This document shows positions 1 to 10,324 of a stretch of DNA of 32,152 nucleotides, piece by piece. How positions within the stretch are numbered: position 1 is the stretch's first letter; each line of letters begins with the position of its first letter. Below the pieces are notes generated by a model that was not told the DNA's origin, ran no database searches, and saw nothing but the letters and a program-made list of their open reading frames with translations. The translations under genes were made by a program, and so were the position numbers. The DNA comes from Spirulina sp. CCY15215 (GTDB lineage: Bacteria > Cyanobacteriota > Cyanobacteriia > Cyanobacteriales > Spirulinaceae): contig NZ_JACSWA010000584.1 of the NCBI RefSeq assembly GCF_016888125.1, forward strand, positions 1-32,152. The letters are read 5' to 3'.

Positions 1-299
1 GATTTTTAATTTAGATTTTTAATTTAGATTTTTAATTTAGATTTTTAATTTAGATTTTTAATTTAGATTTTTAATTTAGATTTTTAATTTAGATTTTCAA
101 TTTAGATTTTCAATTTAGATTTTTAATTTAGATTTTCAATTTAGATTTTCAATTTAGATTTTTAATTTAGATTTTTAATTTAGATTTTTAATTTAGATTT
201 TCAATTTAGATTTTTAATTTAGATTTTCAATTTAGATTTTTAATTTAGATTTTTAATTTAGATTTTTAATTTAGATTTTTAATTTAGATTTTTAATTAA
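1..299. repeat. 13-bp tandem satellite, about 23 copies
   Basis: The unit GATTTTTAATTTA is repeated head to tail without spacers from the first base of the window; copies start at 1, 14, 27 and so on to 287. Copies 8, 9, 11, 12, 16 and 18 have C instead of T at unit position 7; all other full copies are identical. The last copy (287-299) is degenerate and contains the nth stop codon at 296-298. A 13-bp unit shifts frame each copy, so it is not a coding repeat. The left end is cut by the window, so the true copy number is unknown. Confidence 0.97.
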
Positions 300-943
300 A
301 GATAAGGGCAAACATCTCTTAAAGTACAATTCTGACAGTCTGGTTTGCGTGCCTTGCAAACAGCACGACCATGATAAATGAGACGAATTGACCAATTTTC
401 CCAATCTTCTTGAGGGAGAAGTCGCATTAAATCTCGTTCGATTTTGAGGGGATCGCTATATTCTGTCAATCCCAAGCGGTTGCTTAATCGTTTAACATGA
501 GTGTCTACCGTTACCCCAATATTCTTCCCAAATCCGTGGGCGAGAACTACATTTGCTGTTTTTCTCGCCACTCCTGGAAGTTGCAGCAATTTATCCATAT
601 AAGGAGGAACTTCGCCATTAAATTCAGTGATAATTTTTTGACAAGCACCTTGAATATTTTTGGCTTTATTGCGATAGAATCCTGTGGAATGGATGAGATT
701 TTCTAGTTCTTCGCGATCGCCTTGCGCCAGTGCTTTTGCATCGGGAAAACGGGCAAATAATGCGGGTGTCACCTTATTTACTCGTTCATCGGTGCATTGT
801 GCGGAAAGCATGGTTGCAACGAGAAGTTGAACAGTCGTTTCATAGTCGAGACTGCACTTCGCATCGGGGTAAAGGCGCTTAAGACGAACCAGAATTTCTA
901 GCGCCCTTTGTTGATTACTCGCCCACTTACGATTTAAACTCAC
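296..943 (-). CDS. nth: Endonuclease III (DNA glycosylase/AP lyase)
   Basis: Base-excision repair enzyme that removes oxidised pyrimidines and nicks the abasic site; cytosolic, 215 aa, the normal family length. The helix-hairpin-helix LPGVARKTANVV lies at residues 122-133 and carries the catalytic lysine (K128). The catalytic aspartate is D147 in VDTH. The C-terminal 4Fe-4S loop is complete, with C196, C203, C206 and C212 (spacing 6-2-5). The start is GTG at 943, which overlaps the rseP stop in a GTGA, so translation is probably coupled to rseP. The stop codon lies in the last, degenerate copy of the 13-bp satellite, so the array begins directly at the 3' end of the gene. Confidence 0.96.
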   Translation of the reverse strand: MSLNRKWASNQQRALEILVRLKRLYPDAKCSLDYETTVQLLVATMLSAQCTDERVNKVTPALFARFPDAKALAQGDREELENLIHSTGFYRNKAKNIQGACQKIITEFNGEVPPYMDKLLQLPGVARKTANVVLAHGFGKNIGVTVDTHVKRLSNRLGLTEYSDPLKIERDLMRLLPQEDWENWSIRLIYHGRAVCKARKPDCQNCTLRDVCPYL

Positions 944-2031
944 TGTTGGAAAAGTTTTTGAATCACTTCAAGATTAGCAGTATCGCGAACAATAAGGAAT
1001 ACACCTAACCCGAGCAGTAAAACAAATCCCGTTTGCATAATATTGTCCTGAATGCGATCGGGGAGAGGTTTACCTCGCAGTCCTTCAATTAACAGAAATG
1101 CCAATTGACCGCCATCTAATGCAGGTAAAGGCAAAATATTAATAATCGCTAAATTAATGCTAATTAAAGCACCAAATTGGAATAAACTGCCAGCATCAGA
1201 ACGAGCCAGACTTGCTCCAATTTCAACAATTTTGACAGGTCCCGCAACTTGATTTGCTGTTTCGCTAAAGTTGAGAATAAGATGGGAAAATCCTTGAAAA
1301 GTTAGGACGCTAAGGCGTTGGAATTCATTCGCACCCATACTTAAAGCAGTGATAGGATTTTGGCGATCGTGGGATAATTCGCCATTGGGAGAAAGAATAA
1401 CACCAATTTTACCTTGGCCGTCTGCTCCTAATTCTGGGGTAACTTGCAGAGATAATATTTCTTCCCCCCGCTTAATTTCTAAAGTGATCGGGCGATCGGG
1501 AGACTGTTGAATTTTTTCCATAAACTCGGGTAAGGATTTCTCCGATGCTGCGAGTTTTTGGGAGTTAATACTTAAAACAATATCTCCTGCTTCAATGCCC
1601 GCTTTTTGAGCAGCAGTAACGGGTTCCGTGACAACTTCCGCGATCGCCACACCAGGCTGATAATTAAAATCAGATAATCCTATCGTAGCAAGTTGAGCCG
1701 TGAGGAGAAAATAAGCAAAAATTAGATTCGCAATTACCCCCGCACTAATAACGATCGTCCGATCTAAAATGGGACGATTGCGAAGTAGATCGGGATCGTC
1801 GGGAGGAATATCGCTATCGGGATCGTCGTCAGGAAATCCGACAAATCCTCCGAGAGGGAAAACACGAATAGCGTATTCCGTCTGGGGTCCTTGGTATTTC
1901 AACAATACAGGACCAAAACCAATAGAAAAGCGATTAACGTGAATATTTTGCAACCTTGCGGCGGCAAAATGTCCGAGTTCGTGTACGACGATTAAAAGGG
2001 CGAGAACCCCGATTGCTGCCAAGACTGACAT
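940..2031 (-). CDS. rseP: Site-2 membrane zinc metalloprotease (RseP/MBTPS2, M50)
   Basis: Intramembrane protease of 363 aa that would cleave membrane-bound regulators such as anti-sigma factors. HELGH at residues 17-21 in the first membrane segment supplies two zinc ligands and the catalytic Glu. The second metal motif NILPLPALDGG at 298-308 supplies D306. One PDZ domain lies at about 125-215, fewer than the two of E. coli RseP and usual for cyanobacterial and Gram-positive members. Membrane segments are near 1-20, 93-115, 285-310 and 333-350. An acidic Asp/Pro-rich loop at 67-82 follows the FVGF turn. It is upstream of nth and shares four bases with it, so the two are probably one transcript. 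The ATG at 2031 fits the family start. The physiological substrate cannot be told from sequence. Confidence 0.94.
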   Translation of the reverse strand: MSVLAAIGVLALLIVVHELGHFAAARLQNIHVNRFSIGFGPVLLKYQGPQTEYAIRVFPLGGFVGFPDDDPDSDIPPDDPDLLRNRPILDRTIVISAGVIANLIFAYFLLTAQLATIGLSDFNYQPGVAIAEVVTEPVTAAQKAGIEAGDIVLSINSQKLAASEKSLPEFMEKIQQSPDRPITLEIKRGEEILSLQVTPELGADGQGKIGVILSPNGELSHDRQNPITALSMGANEFQRLSVLTFQGFSHLILNFSETANQVAGPVKIVEIGASLARSDAGSLFQFGALISINLAIINILPLPALDGGQLAFLLIEGLRGKPLPDRIQDNIMQTGFVLLLGLGVFLIVRDTANLEVIQKLFQQ

Positions 2032-2188
2032 AAAAATTTATTGCTCATTCTGAACGCTTAACTTACTATACTGCCATATTCTCTTCCGAAATGCCCAATA
2101 TTCTTGAGGACGGCGATCGAGTTGCGCCTGGGCTACAATCGCCTTTCTGCCTCACTATAATTTAGTTTTTTGTACTGTCAAGCTCGCA

Positions 2189-3133
2189 TTATTGACCTGC
2201 GATCGCCCCTTTACCTTCATCGGATGTAATATATCCCAAGAAAGCTGCAACACTACCGGTAGGAGGATTTTTATAAACATAGAAAAGCTCTCGTTTGTAG
2301 GGATAATTCGCTGATTCTGGCGTTAAACCATCAACAGCAACCACCCGCACAGTTTGCTGATCGACAACTTGATTAAATGTAGCGTAACCAATCCCATCCA
2401 GTCTCAATTCTTGCATCATTCCTGTTGTTTCATCTCTGGGCATTGTTTGAATATTAGGACTCGTACCGAAATTGTTTCCATTTAAAACAAGACTTTGAAA
2501 TACTTGATGGGTGCCACTGACTTGCGGTCGATTGAGAACGCGAATTTGGCTGTTTTTACCGCCCACTTGGGACCAGTCGGTAATTTGCCCAGTAAAAATA
2601 CCCATAACTTGCGCTTGAGTTAAACCGCGTTGAAAAGGGTTATTCTTGCTAACAACCAGGGCGATCGCATCTTGGGCGATGGGAATAGCAACTAATCCTT
2701 GTGCCTCTTCTTGAGGGGTTAAAGGACGAGAAATTGCTGCTATCTCTGCACTCCCCGCTAACACTGCTGCAATGCCTTTCTCTGTCCCTTGAGATTGCCA
2801 GACGATCGCCGTATCGGGATATCGTGCCTCAAATTTCGCCTTTAGTGCAGTGTTAATTTGCACCATACTGGTAGAACCATCAATGTTCACAACAGTTCCG
2901 GCAGGGACAGAAGGAAGGAGAGGAAAAGTTGTTCCCGATGCTGGAGGAGTCGTGACAGCAGGAGGGGAGGTATTCGGGTCATTTGAACTAGAAGCTGGGG
3001 GAGTGGAGACAGAACCATTTTGAGCCAGATCCCCAGATTGTTTGCGAGTAAACCACCAATATCCCCCGCCTAAAATTCCCGCCGTAATGAACAGCGCCAA
3101 AATCAGGGGTAAAGTTTCATTTTTTTGAGACAT
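2189..3133 (-). CDS. PstS-like phosphate-binding protein, membrane-anchored
   Basis: A 314-aa protein with one N-terminal hydrophobic segment (about 8-27), a Pro/Ser/Thr-rich linker (about 40-75) and a PBP-like solute-binding domain (about 78-314). Oxyanion-binding motifs of the PstS family are visible: DGST at 85-88, ISRP at 134-137 and SGTH at 206-209. The N-terminus lacks a clear signal peptidase site, so it is probably tethered to the outer face of the plasma membrane. No pstC, pstA or pstB is next to it, so it may be a stand-alone phosphate sensor or scavenging protein rather than part of a local ABC operon. fabG lies 188 bp upstream on the same strand, so a separate promoter is likely. 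Ligand identity is inferred from family, not proven. Confidence 0.85.
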   Translation of the reverse strand: MSQKNETLPLILALFITAGILGGGYWWFTRKQSGDLAQNGSVSTPPASSSNDPNTSPPAVTTPPASGTTFPLLPSVPAGTVVNIDGSTSMVQINTALKAKFEARYPDTAIVWQSQGTEKGIAAVLAGSAEIAAISRPLTPQEEAQGLVAIPIAQDAIALVVSKNNPFQRGLTQAQVMGIFTGQITDWSQVGGKNSQIRVLNRPQVSGTHQVFQSLVLNGNNFGTSPNIQTMPRDETTGMMQELRLDGIGYATFNQVVDQQTVRVVAVDGLTPESANYPYKRELFYVYKNPPTGSVAAFLGYITSDEGKGAIAGQ

Positions 3134-3321
3134 GATTAAAATTCAACATTCAAAAACTCAAAACCGCGATCGGTATTGTGTCTCTCAAAACCTTAGCATC
3201 AATTTTTTCCTTTTTGCTTGGGTGATATATAGATGCGCGATCGCCAGATGCAAGAAAAGACTCTACCCTAAATTTATCTCTCGAAGCAGTCAAGGCGATC
3301 GCGGCAAGCTAATGCTGACTC

Positions 3322-4107
<786 letters not shown>

Positions 4108-4193
4108 TTAAGGTTTGCCTAATCTACAATCTCGGATTTTTGCCCTAAAATCAACTTATTACTCATTCTGTCTCTTTCCCCCTTCAACAATAA

Positions 4194-4511
4194 ATGGCTG
4201 TTAAAAAACAATTCTCCAGCTTTCAAGAATTACTTGCCCAAACCTCTAAGCCCGTCTTAGTTGATTTTTATGCCACTTGGTGCGGTCCTTGTCAACTTAT
4301 GGTTCCCATTCTCGAAGAAGTCAGCCAACAGATCGGCGATCGCGTGCAAGTAGTTAAAATCGATAGCGATAAATACCCTCATCTTGCCTCCAAATACCGA
4401 ATAGAAGCCTTACCCACCCTCGTACTCTTCAAAAATGGCGAACCTGTCGATCGCATTGAAGGAGTACGACAAGCCCCCCAGTTAATTCAGCATTTACAAT
4501 CTCTCATCTGA
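4194..4511 (+). CDS. trxA: Thioredoxin
   Basis: A 105-aa cytosolic dithiol oxidoreductase with the canonical WCGPC active site (C30 and C33) and the cis-proline at P74 in EALPTLVLF. The length is that of a single thioredoxin fold with no targeting sequence. It is divergent from fabG and converges on a small unknown gene whose stop is only 9 bp beyond its own. No clear terminator hairpin fits in that gap. In cyanobacteria thioredoxins of this type receive electrons from ferredoxin- or NADPH-thioredoxin reductase. Confidence 0.95.
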   Translation: MAVKKQFSSFQELLAQTSKPVLVDFYATWCGPCQLMVPILEEVSQQIGDRVQVVKIDSDKYPHLASKYRIEALPTLVLFKNGEPVDRIEGVRQAPQLIQHLQSLI

Positions 4512-4520
4512 CTGTGAAAT

Positions 4521-4721
4521 TCAGATTACTTGCAATCGTCCTCGAATAACTGCCCTCAATAGGCGATTGATCGCCCTTCTCTCTTGTTCCTCAAGGGTTT
4601 CATCTAAAACAGCAGCCATTAACCCATAGCGATCGCCCAAAGTTAGAACCCCAGTATCCGCAGCAGAAGCAAGCATTTCCGAGATCGCCCCAGGAAGTAG
4701 TTGCACTTGTGTATTATCCAT
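4521..4721 (-). CDS. Small conserved cyanobacterial protein of unknown function
   Basis: A 66-aa soluble protein, starting at ATG 4721 and ending tail to tail with trxA. It has an N-terminal MDNTQVQLLPG segment, a central LTLGDRYGLMAAVLDETL helix region and a charged helix ending in LLRAVIRGRLQVI. There are no cysteines, signal peptide or membrane segment. I recall close relatives of this length in many cyanobacteria with the LTL-DRYGLMAA core and a basic end, but no assigned function. The acidic-then-basic helical pattern would suit a small protein-binding factor, which is only a guess. Confidence 0.75.
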   Translation of the reverse strand: MDNTQVQLLPGAISEMLASAADTGVLTLGDRYGLMAAVLDETLEEQERRAINRLLRAVIRGRLQVI

Positions 4722-4973
4722 ATTTCGACCTCTTGAATTCCCTTTTTCGACTATCCCTTAATTTTTTCCAAGTGGGCGTGATATCTACGGCTACCCTAAT
4801 GTAAGCCTCATCAGTTCCGGAGATGAGAGAAATTACACAAAAGCAGCGATCTCTATTGGTTGTTTATGTGATTTAAGCACGAAGACACTGCGATCGCAGT
4901 CTTCAAAAACTCTGATCGCGATTACAAAATTTGGTGATGAATGTCATCCGAATTCGCAACAACTTAACCTTGA

Positions 4974-5426
4974 CTAGGCTTGAGTTGAAGGATTACGAGC
5001 CATCATTTCCCGTCGCCAATCCAACCATTGTTGTAGAATGATAGCGGCTGCCTTGCGATCGATTGTGGCCTTATTGCGAGATATTGAAATATGTTGCACT
5101 CTCATTTGTTCCTCCGCTTCTACGGAAGTCAAACGTTCATCCATATATTCCACAGGAAGACACAAAGCCTCTCCAATGCGTTTCGCATACTTTTCTACCT
5201 GCCGCCCCTGAAACCCGATCGCACCATTAAGAGAATAGGGCATCCCCACCACCAATAATTGCACTTGACGCTCTTCCACCAAAATTTTAAACTGTTCCAC
5301 ATCTTTCACGAAAGAACTGCGAATTACCGTAGTTAAACCTGTGGCGATCAGTCCTAAACCATCGCAACCAGCTACACCAATTCGCTTTTTACCCACATCT
5401 AACCCCAAAACCGAAAGTTTTTCCAC
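4974..5426 (-). CDS. ruvX: RuvX/YqgF family Holliday-junction resolvase-like nuclease
   Basis: An RNase H-fold protein of about 150 aa implicated in 16S rRNA 5' end maturation and proposed as a Holliday junction resolvase. The first acidic motif GLDVGKKRIGVA contains D10 when counted from the chosen start; VGMPYSLNG and DERLTSVEAE are the other family motifs. I chose the GTG at 5426 because it gives the usual family length, with the N-terminus six residues before the LGLDVG strand, and a purine-rich GGGAGCAGG stretch about 15-24 bp upstream. The frame stays open further upstream, with an ATG at 5516 and beyond, but those starts add residues with no family similarity and the longest would overlap the divergent ATPase gene. 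Confidence 0.9.
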   Translation of the reverse strand: MEKLSVLGLDVGKKRIGVAGCDGLGLIATGLTTVIRSSFVKDVEQFKILVEERQVQLLVVGMPYSLNGAIGFQGRQVEKYAKRIGEALCLPVEYMDERLTSVEAEEQMRVQHISISRNKATIDRKAAAIILQQWLDWRREMMARNPSTQA

Positions 5427-5585
5427 TGTTCTTACAAAACTGACCTGCTCCCATTTTGCCTTGATTTGGACGATCGCTACAAACACCTCCCTCAAGCTGA
5501 TGTAGAATAGGGCCATGGGAAACTCGTAGAAGTGCAAGCACCTTTCACAAGATAAATTTTTATCCAAAGATCGATATTTAGCTAT

Positions 5586-6743
5586 ATGCCAAACACGAAT
5601 AAACTCGAACACATTTCTATTAAAGGTTTTCGCCGACTCCAAGATATAGATTTAGAAATGAGAGATTTAGTCGTCGCGATCGGAGCTAATGGTTCGGGGA
5701 AAACCTCTTTTTTAGATGTATTTTCGCTCTTGTCAGCTTCGGCCAATGGTCAATTATTAGATACATTACAAATTCAAGGTGGTTTGAATGAAATTTTAAC
5801 GAGAGGGCGATCGCGGGAATTGGAAATAGGTGTTTCGATGACCGTTCCGGATTATGAACCTTTGCAATATAATTTAGTTCTATCTCCAAAAGGTTTCGCT
5901 TACGAAATCAAACAAGAAACCTTAACTCAGCATAGCGATCTTTCACAAAACGAACCGTTTAAATATATAGATTCTTATCGATCGCGAATTCAGTATTTTA
6001 GTCAAGAAGATAGAAAACTTGTAACTCCTAATTGGGAACACAATTATCTAGAAACCTCCCTTGCTCAAGTTCCCAAAATGTATCAGGAGCCTGAAAATTT
6101 GAGAAAAAGTTTGGGATCTTCGAGTTATTATGGGGCATTAGATGTTTCTCCTCAAAGTCCGATTAGATTGCCTCAAGCAATGCGTCCATCCAAATTACCG
6201 GGGGCAAATGGTGAAAATTTAGCCTCTTGTCTTTACAATTTGAGAGAAACCAATCAAGATGATTTTGAAACGATTGAAAGTATTCTTTCTACGGCTTTCT
6301 CTGATTTTGAAAAATTAAATTTTCCTCCAGTTGCGGCAGGAACTTTATCAATAACATGGAAAGATAAAAAATTTAGCGACCCCATTTATATGCACGAACT
6401 TTCGGAAGGAACGCTAAGATTTCTTTGGTTAACAACTCTCTTGCAAAGTGATAATTTAAGTCAAATTACATTGATTGATGAGCCAGAAGTCAGTTTGCAT
6501 CCCGAACTGTTACGATATTTAGTATATTCTCTGAGAGAAGCCGCAAAACACACACAATTAATTGTTGCCACTCATTCGGATCGATTAGTGCGATTTCTCG
6601 AACCCCATGAGATATTAATTTGCGATCTTGAAGAAGGGGCAACGACAATGACTTGGGCGGATACTCTCGATCTTGAAAAGTGGTTAGAAGATTATACTTT
6701 AGATCAATTATGGGCAATGAATATTCTCGGAGGTCGTCCATGA
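5586..6743 (+). CDS. AAA family ATPase (SMC/RecF-like, COG4637 type)
   Basis: A 385-aa ABC-class AAA ATPase (AAA_21 type). It has the N-terminal FRRLQDIDLEM strand, Walker A GANGSGKT at 33-40, a signature-like ELSEGTLRFL at 271-280, Walker B ITLIDEPEVSLHP at 294-306 and the H-loop ATHS at 328-331. Only about 150-200 residues separate the halves, so there is no long coiled coil. Its stop overlaps the start of a DUF4276-like reading frame in ATGA, a two-gene arrangement I recall for this ATPase family. Such ATPase plus TOPRIM-like pairs recur in phage defence (for example OLD, Gabija and PARIS), so a defence role is plausible but inferred. All ATPase motifs are intact although the partner gene is broken. 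Confidence 0.88.
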   Translation: MPNTNKLEHISIKGFRRLQDIDLEMRDLVVAIGANGSGKTSFLDVFSLLSASANGQLLDTLQIQGGLNEILTRGRSRELEIGVSMTVPDYEPLQYNLVLSPKGFAYEIKQETLTQHSDLSQNEPFKYIDSYRSRIQYFSQEDRKLVTPNWEHNYLETSLAQVPKMYQEPENLRKSLGSSSYYGALDVSPQSPIRLPQAMRPSKLPGANGENLASCLYNLRETNQDDFETIESILSTAFSDFEKLNFPPVAAGTLSITWKDKKFSDPIYMHELSEGTLRFLWLTTLLQSDNLSQITLIDEPEVSLHPELLRYLVYSLREAAKHTQLIVATHSDRLVRFLEPHEILICDLEEGATTMTWADTLDLEKWLEDYTLDQLWAMNILGGRP

Positions 6744-7217
6744 AAATTGCAATTTTAGTAGAAGGAGAGACAGAGATGGCTTTTAAAGAGAAACTACACT
6801 CTTTTCTTAAACCAATTCTAGATCAAAAAATGCCAACACTTAAATTTATCCCTCAAAATGGTCGCATTCCTACAAACGATAAACTAAAACGAGTAGTTGA
6901 GAATTTATTGAGTGGCAAAAATGCTTATCAAGCTGTTATTGCTTTAACCCTATTGGGAAACAATTAAAGAATTAGCGGACCATAATCTTTCCTGTCCCAG
7001 TCCTTTTCCGGAAACAGTTAACTACAATAATCCTCCTTCTAAGAGAATAAAAGATATTTTTGAGCGAGGTAAATGCAAAAAAAGCTATAGTAAAACAATT
7101 CATGGAAAAAAGATTTTAGAAAAAAAAGATCTTAATATCGCGATTCAAAAGTGTCCGGAGTTAAAGGCTTTTATCAATACCATTATTTCCCTATCCGGTG
7201 GTACGATACTCGATTAA
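6740..7217 (+). pseudogene. DUF4276-like protein gene, internally deleted and frameshifted
   Basis: Starts at ATG 6740, overlapping the ATPase stop. The first 70 codons read as a DUF4276 N-terminus (MKIAILVEGETEMAFKE, then NGRIPTNDKLKRVVENLL and YQAVIALT). The frame then ends at the TAA at 6965-6967. In another frame, 6951-7217 encodes 88 residues that read as the family C-terminus: YWETIKELADHN, then CKKSYSK and CPELKAFINTIISLSGG. The two halves meet at about 6950. From memory of the family, roughly 50-60 residues that include the central acidic/EAWLLP region are missing at the junction. So this is an out-of-frame internal deletion rather than a simple slip. The remaining 74-codon open frame is unlikely to be functional. 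Confidence 0.82.
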
Positions 7218-7281
7218 TGATAGGATTATGTCAAAATGTATCGAGAACGCAATACTGGGTTATGACAGTCGGGATAACTGA

Positions 7282-8973
<1,692 letters not shown>

Positions 8974-9010
8974 TAATTGATAATTGATAAGTGTTTAGGG
9001 ATGAAGTTTC

Positions 9011-9430
9011 GTGGCATATTGGGTCAAGATTAAATACGAAAGGCAACATTATATTGTCAATCTCGATCGCATTAGTGCCTTTGCCTCCTCTCCTAATGGG
9101 AGAATTACCTTTTGGTTGCCCGATAGTTCGATTCCCATTATCGTGATGCAACAAAGTAGTCCAGAAGACTATCAAAAGATACAAGATTATATTCAGGCGA
9201 TCGTCGAAGATTCTCTATTGGGCTGTTGGATACGCCTCTTTTATGATCGCCGCGAATATTTTATCAATCTCAACCGGATTGGGAGTTTCTGTTATACGAC
9301 TAATGGTAAACTCACCTTTTGGATTCCCGATTCTTCTGTACCTATTATTCTAACCAAGCAAAATGATCCAGAATCCTACTCAAAAATTAAAGGTTTTATT
9401 CTCCAAAAAACTGGAGAGATTTTGCCTTAA
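9011..9430 (+). CDS. Unknown protein made of two tandem copies of one domain
   Basis: A 139-aa soluble protein. Residues 3-61 and 72-130 are two copies of the same segment, about 28 of 59 positions identical without gaps. Shared features are a Trp near the start, N-L-x-R-I, F, N-G-x-x-T-F-W, the PDSS-P-I-I core and P-E-x-Y-x-K-I. Each copy looks like a small mostly beta domain followed by a helix. The start is GTG at 9011, with AGGGA about 10 bp upstream; the ATG at 9001 is in another frame and ends after 10 codons. It follows pyrG by 37 bp, a gap holding two AATTGAT heptamers, and is closed by the terminator at about 9497-9530. I do not recognise a named family. Confidence 0.8.
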   Translation: MAYWVKIKYERQHYIVNLDRISAFASSPNGRITFWLPDSSIPIIVMQQSSPEDYQKIQDYIQAIVEDSLLGCWIRLFYDRREYFINLNRIGSFCYTTNGKLTFWIPDSSVPIILTKQNDPESYSKIKGFILQKTGEILP

Positions 9431-9496
9431 GTGTAAGCTAACCTTTAATCTCATTAATATTACCAATTCACTAATCAGCTTTTGCTTATTCACACA

Positions 9497-9530
9497 AAAA
9501 ACTCGCAATCCTTGGGGAATTGCGAGTTTT
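9497..9530. terminator. Two-way intrinsic terminator between converging units
   Basis: The arm at 9498-9508 (AAAACTCGCAA) is fully complementary to 9520-9530 (TTGCGAGTTTT), extended by a few more pairs around a loop at 9512-9515. The T run ends the hairpin on the plus strand and the A run before it gives a T run on the minus strand. It lies between the plus-strand gene ending at 9430 and psaJ, which ends at 9585 on the minus strand, so it can serve both. Confidence 0.85.
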
Positions 9531-9584
9531 CGACAACACTCAATTTTTTAGTTTATCTATGAATGTTTGTATTACGCAAATTTC

Positions 9585-9704
9585 CTACGGCATAGGATGA
9601 AACAGCAGATCAGGGAAAAAGCGATTGAACTCAATCAAAAGTCCAGCAGTAAAGGTCATCAATGCCGCAAGTAAGACCGGGGCGCTAGAAAGGAATTTTG
9701 CCAT
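9585..9704 (-). CDS. psaJ: Photosystem I subunit IX
   Basis: A 39-aa single-span thylakoid protein: [18 protein letters not shown], then the membrane helix continuing through [15 protein letters not shown] and the end HPMP. The [11 protein letters not shown] loop and the total length are those of PsaJ. It lies 69 bp downstream of psaF on the same strand, the usual psaF-psaJ operon of cyanobacteria, and is followed by the two-way terminator. In PSI it packs next to PsaF and binds chlorophyll. ATG at 9704. Confidence 0.95.
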   Translation of the reverse strand: MAKFLSSAPVLLAALMTFTAGLLIEFNRFFPDLLFHPMP

Positions 9705-9773
9705 TGTGACGACTCTCCAAATAATAAACGAAACAACTGAAAAATTAAACTCGAATCCGAATAAGCCAGAAAG

Positions 9774-10268
9774 CTAACGAGGTGAAACAGTAATTTCTGA
9801 ATCCTTAGCGGTTAACTGACCTGATGTAAACTCGCCAACTGCTGCCAAAGGCCAAATAAATCCACCGATCATTAACTTGATAGCGACAGGAACATCAATG
9901 ATGATTTCTTTCATCTCTGCATCCTTTTCACCGCGCATGGTGATGAGGTAAGAACGACCAACCCAGCCAATCCAACCTGCAATATAAAGGAACAGGAGTC
10001 CAGGAATCGTAAAATCTCCCGCATGATCCAAACGACCGCTAACAATCAAACGGGGCAAACCATCATCAACACCGCAAAGTGCTTTAGAATAACGTTCTGC
10101 CCGAGCTTGACCGGAAAGGGGATCGCTGGTGGTATTTACAAAAGTTTTCGCCCGTTGCTGGTAGGCTGCCGACTCGCTACAAGGAACGAGATTACTATCT
10201 GCCGATGCTGCCGGAGCAAAGTTGAACCACAATGCGGCCACCAAAATTAATGCCAATAACTTTCGCAT
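9774..10268 (-). CDS. psaF: Photosystem I subunit III (plastocyanin/cytochrome c6 side)
   Basis: A 164-aa precursor with a lumen-targeting signal peptide (residues 1-23, cleavage after ASA) and a mature start [10 protein letters not shown]. Cysteines at about 30 and 65 match the conserved lumenal disulphide. The lumenal domain leads into a membrane helix at [16 protein letters not shown], and a second hydrophobic stretch lies near 131-150. It is the first gene of psaF-psaJ. Upstream, a candidate HLR1 element overlaps the ribosome-binding region and a 13-bp tandem repeat lies further out, shared with the divergent tsaD promoter region. Confidence 0.95.
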   Translation of the reverse strand: MRKLLALILVAALWFNFAPAASADSNLVPCSESAAYQQRAKTFVNTTSDPLSGQARAERYSKALCGVDDGLPRLIVSGRLDHAGDFTIPGLLFLYIAGWIGWVGRSYLITMRGEKDAEMKEIIIDVPVAIKLMIGGFIWPLAAVGEFTSGQLTAKDSEITVSPR

Positions 10269-10275
10269 AAAAAAT

Positions 10276-10293
10276 GTTACCTTTTGTTACAAA
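10276..10293. promoter_or_regulatory. Candidate HLR1 (RpaB) site upstream of psaF
   Basis: On the plus strand GTTACCTT, 2 bp, GTTACAAA. The reported HLR1 consensus is two (G/T)TTACA(T/A)(T/A) half sites separated by 2 bp. The second half matches fully and the first has one mismatch (C for A). It lies only 8-25 bp before the psaF ATG, over the AAAGG ribosome-binding stretch, unlike the more upstream sites known for other PSI genes. That position is the main reason for caution. Confidence 0.4.
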
Positions 10294-10324
10294 ACAATCT
10301 ATCTTTGTACAAAAGCATCCAGCT

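Noticed and set aside
1-299. Satellite as a protein-coding repeat or origin iteron array
   Set aside because: A 13-bp unit cannot keep frame, and there is no DnaA-box-like TTATNCACA or replication gene nearby.
4881-4904. Hairpin GAAGAC...GTCTTC around a HIP1 site downstream of ruvX, considered as a terminator
   Set aside because: No T run after it on the minus strand and the core is simply the palindromic HIP1 octamer.
5427-5642. N-terminal extension of ruvX
   Set aside because: The extra residues have no family similarity and the longest version overlaps the divergent ATPase start.
6740-7217. Programmed frameshift in the DUF4276-like gene
   Set aside because: No slippery heptamer at the junction, and family sequence is missing there, so shifting frame would not restore a full protein.
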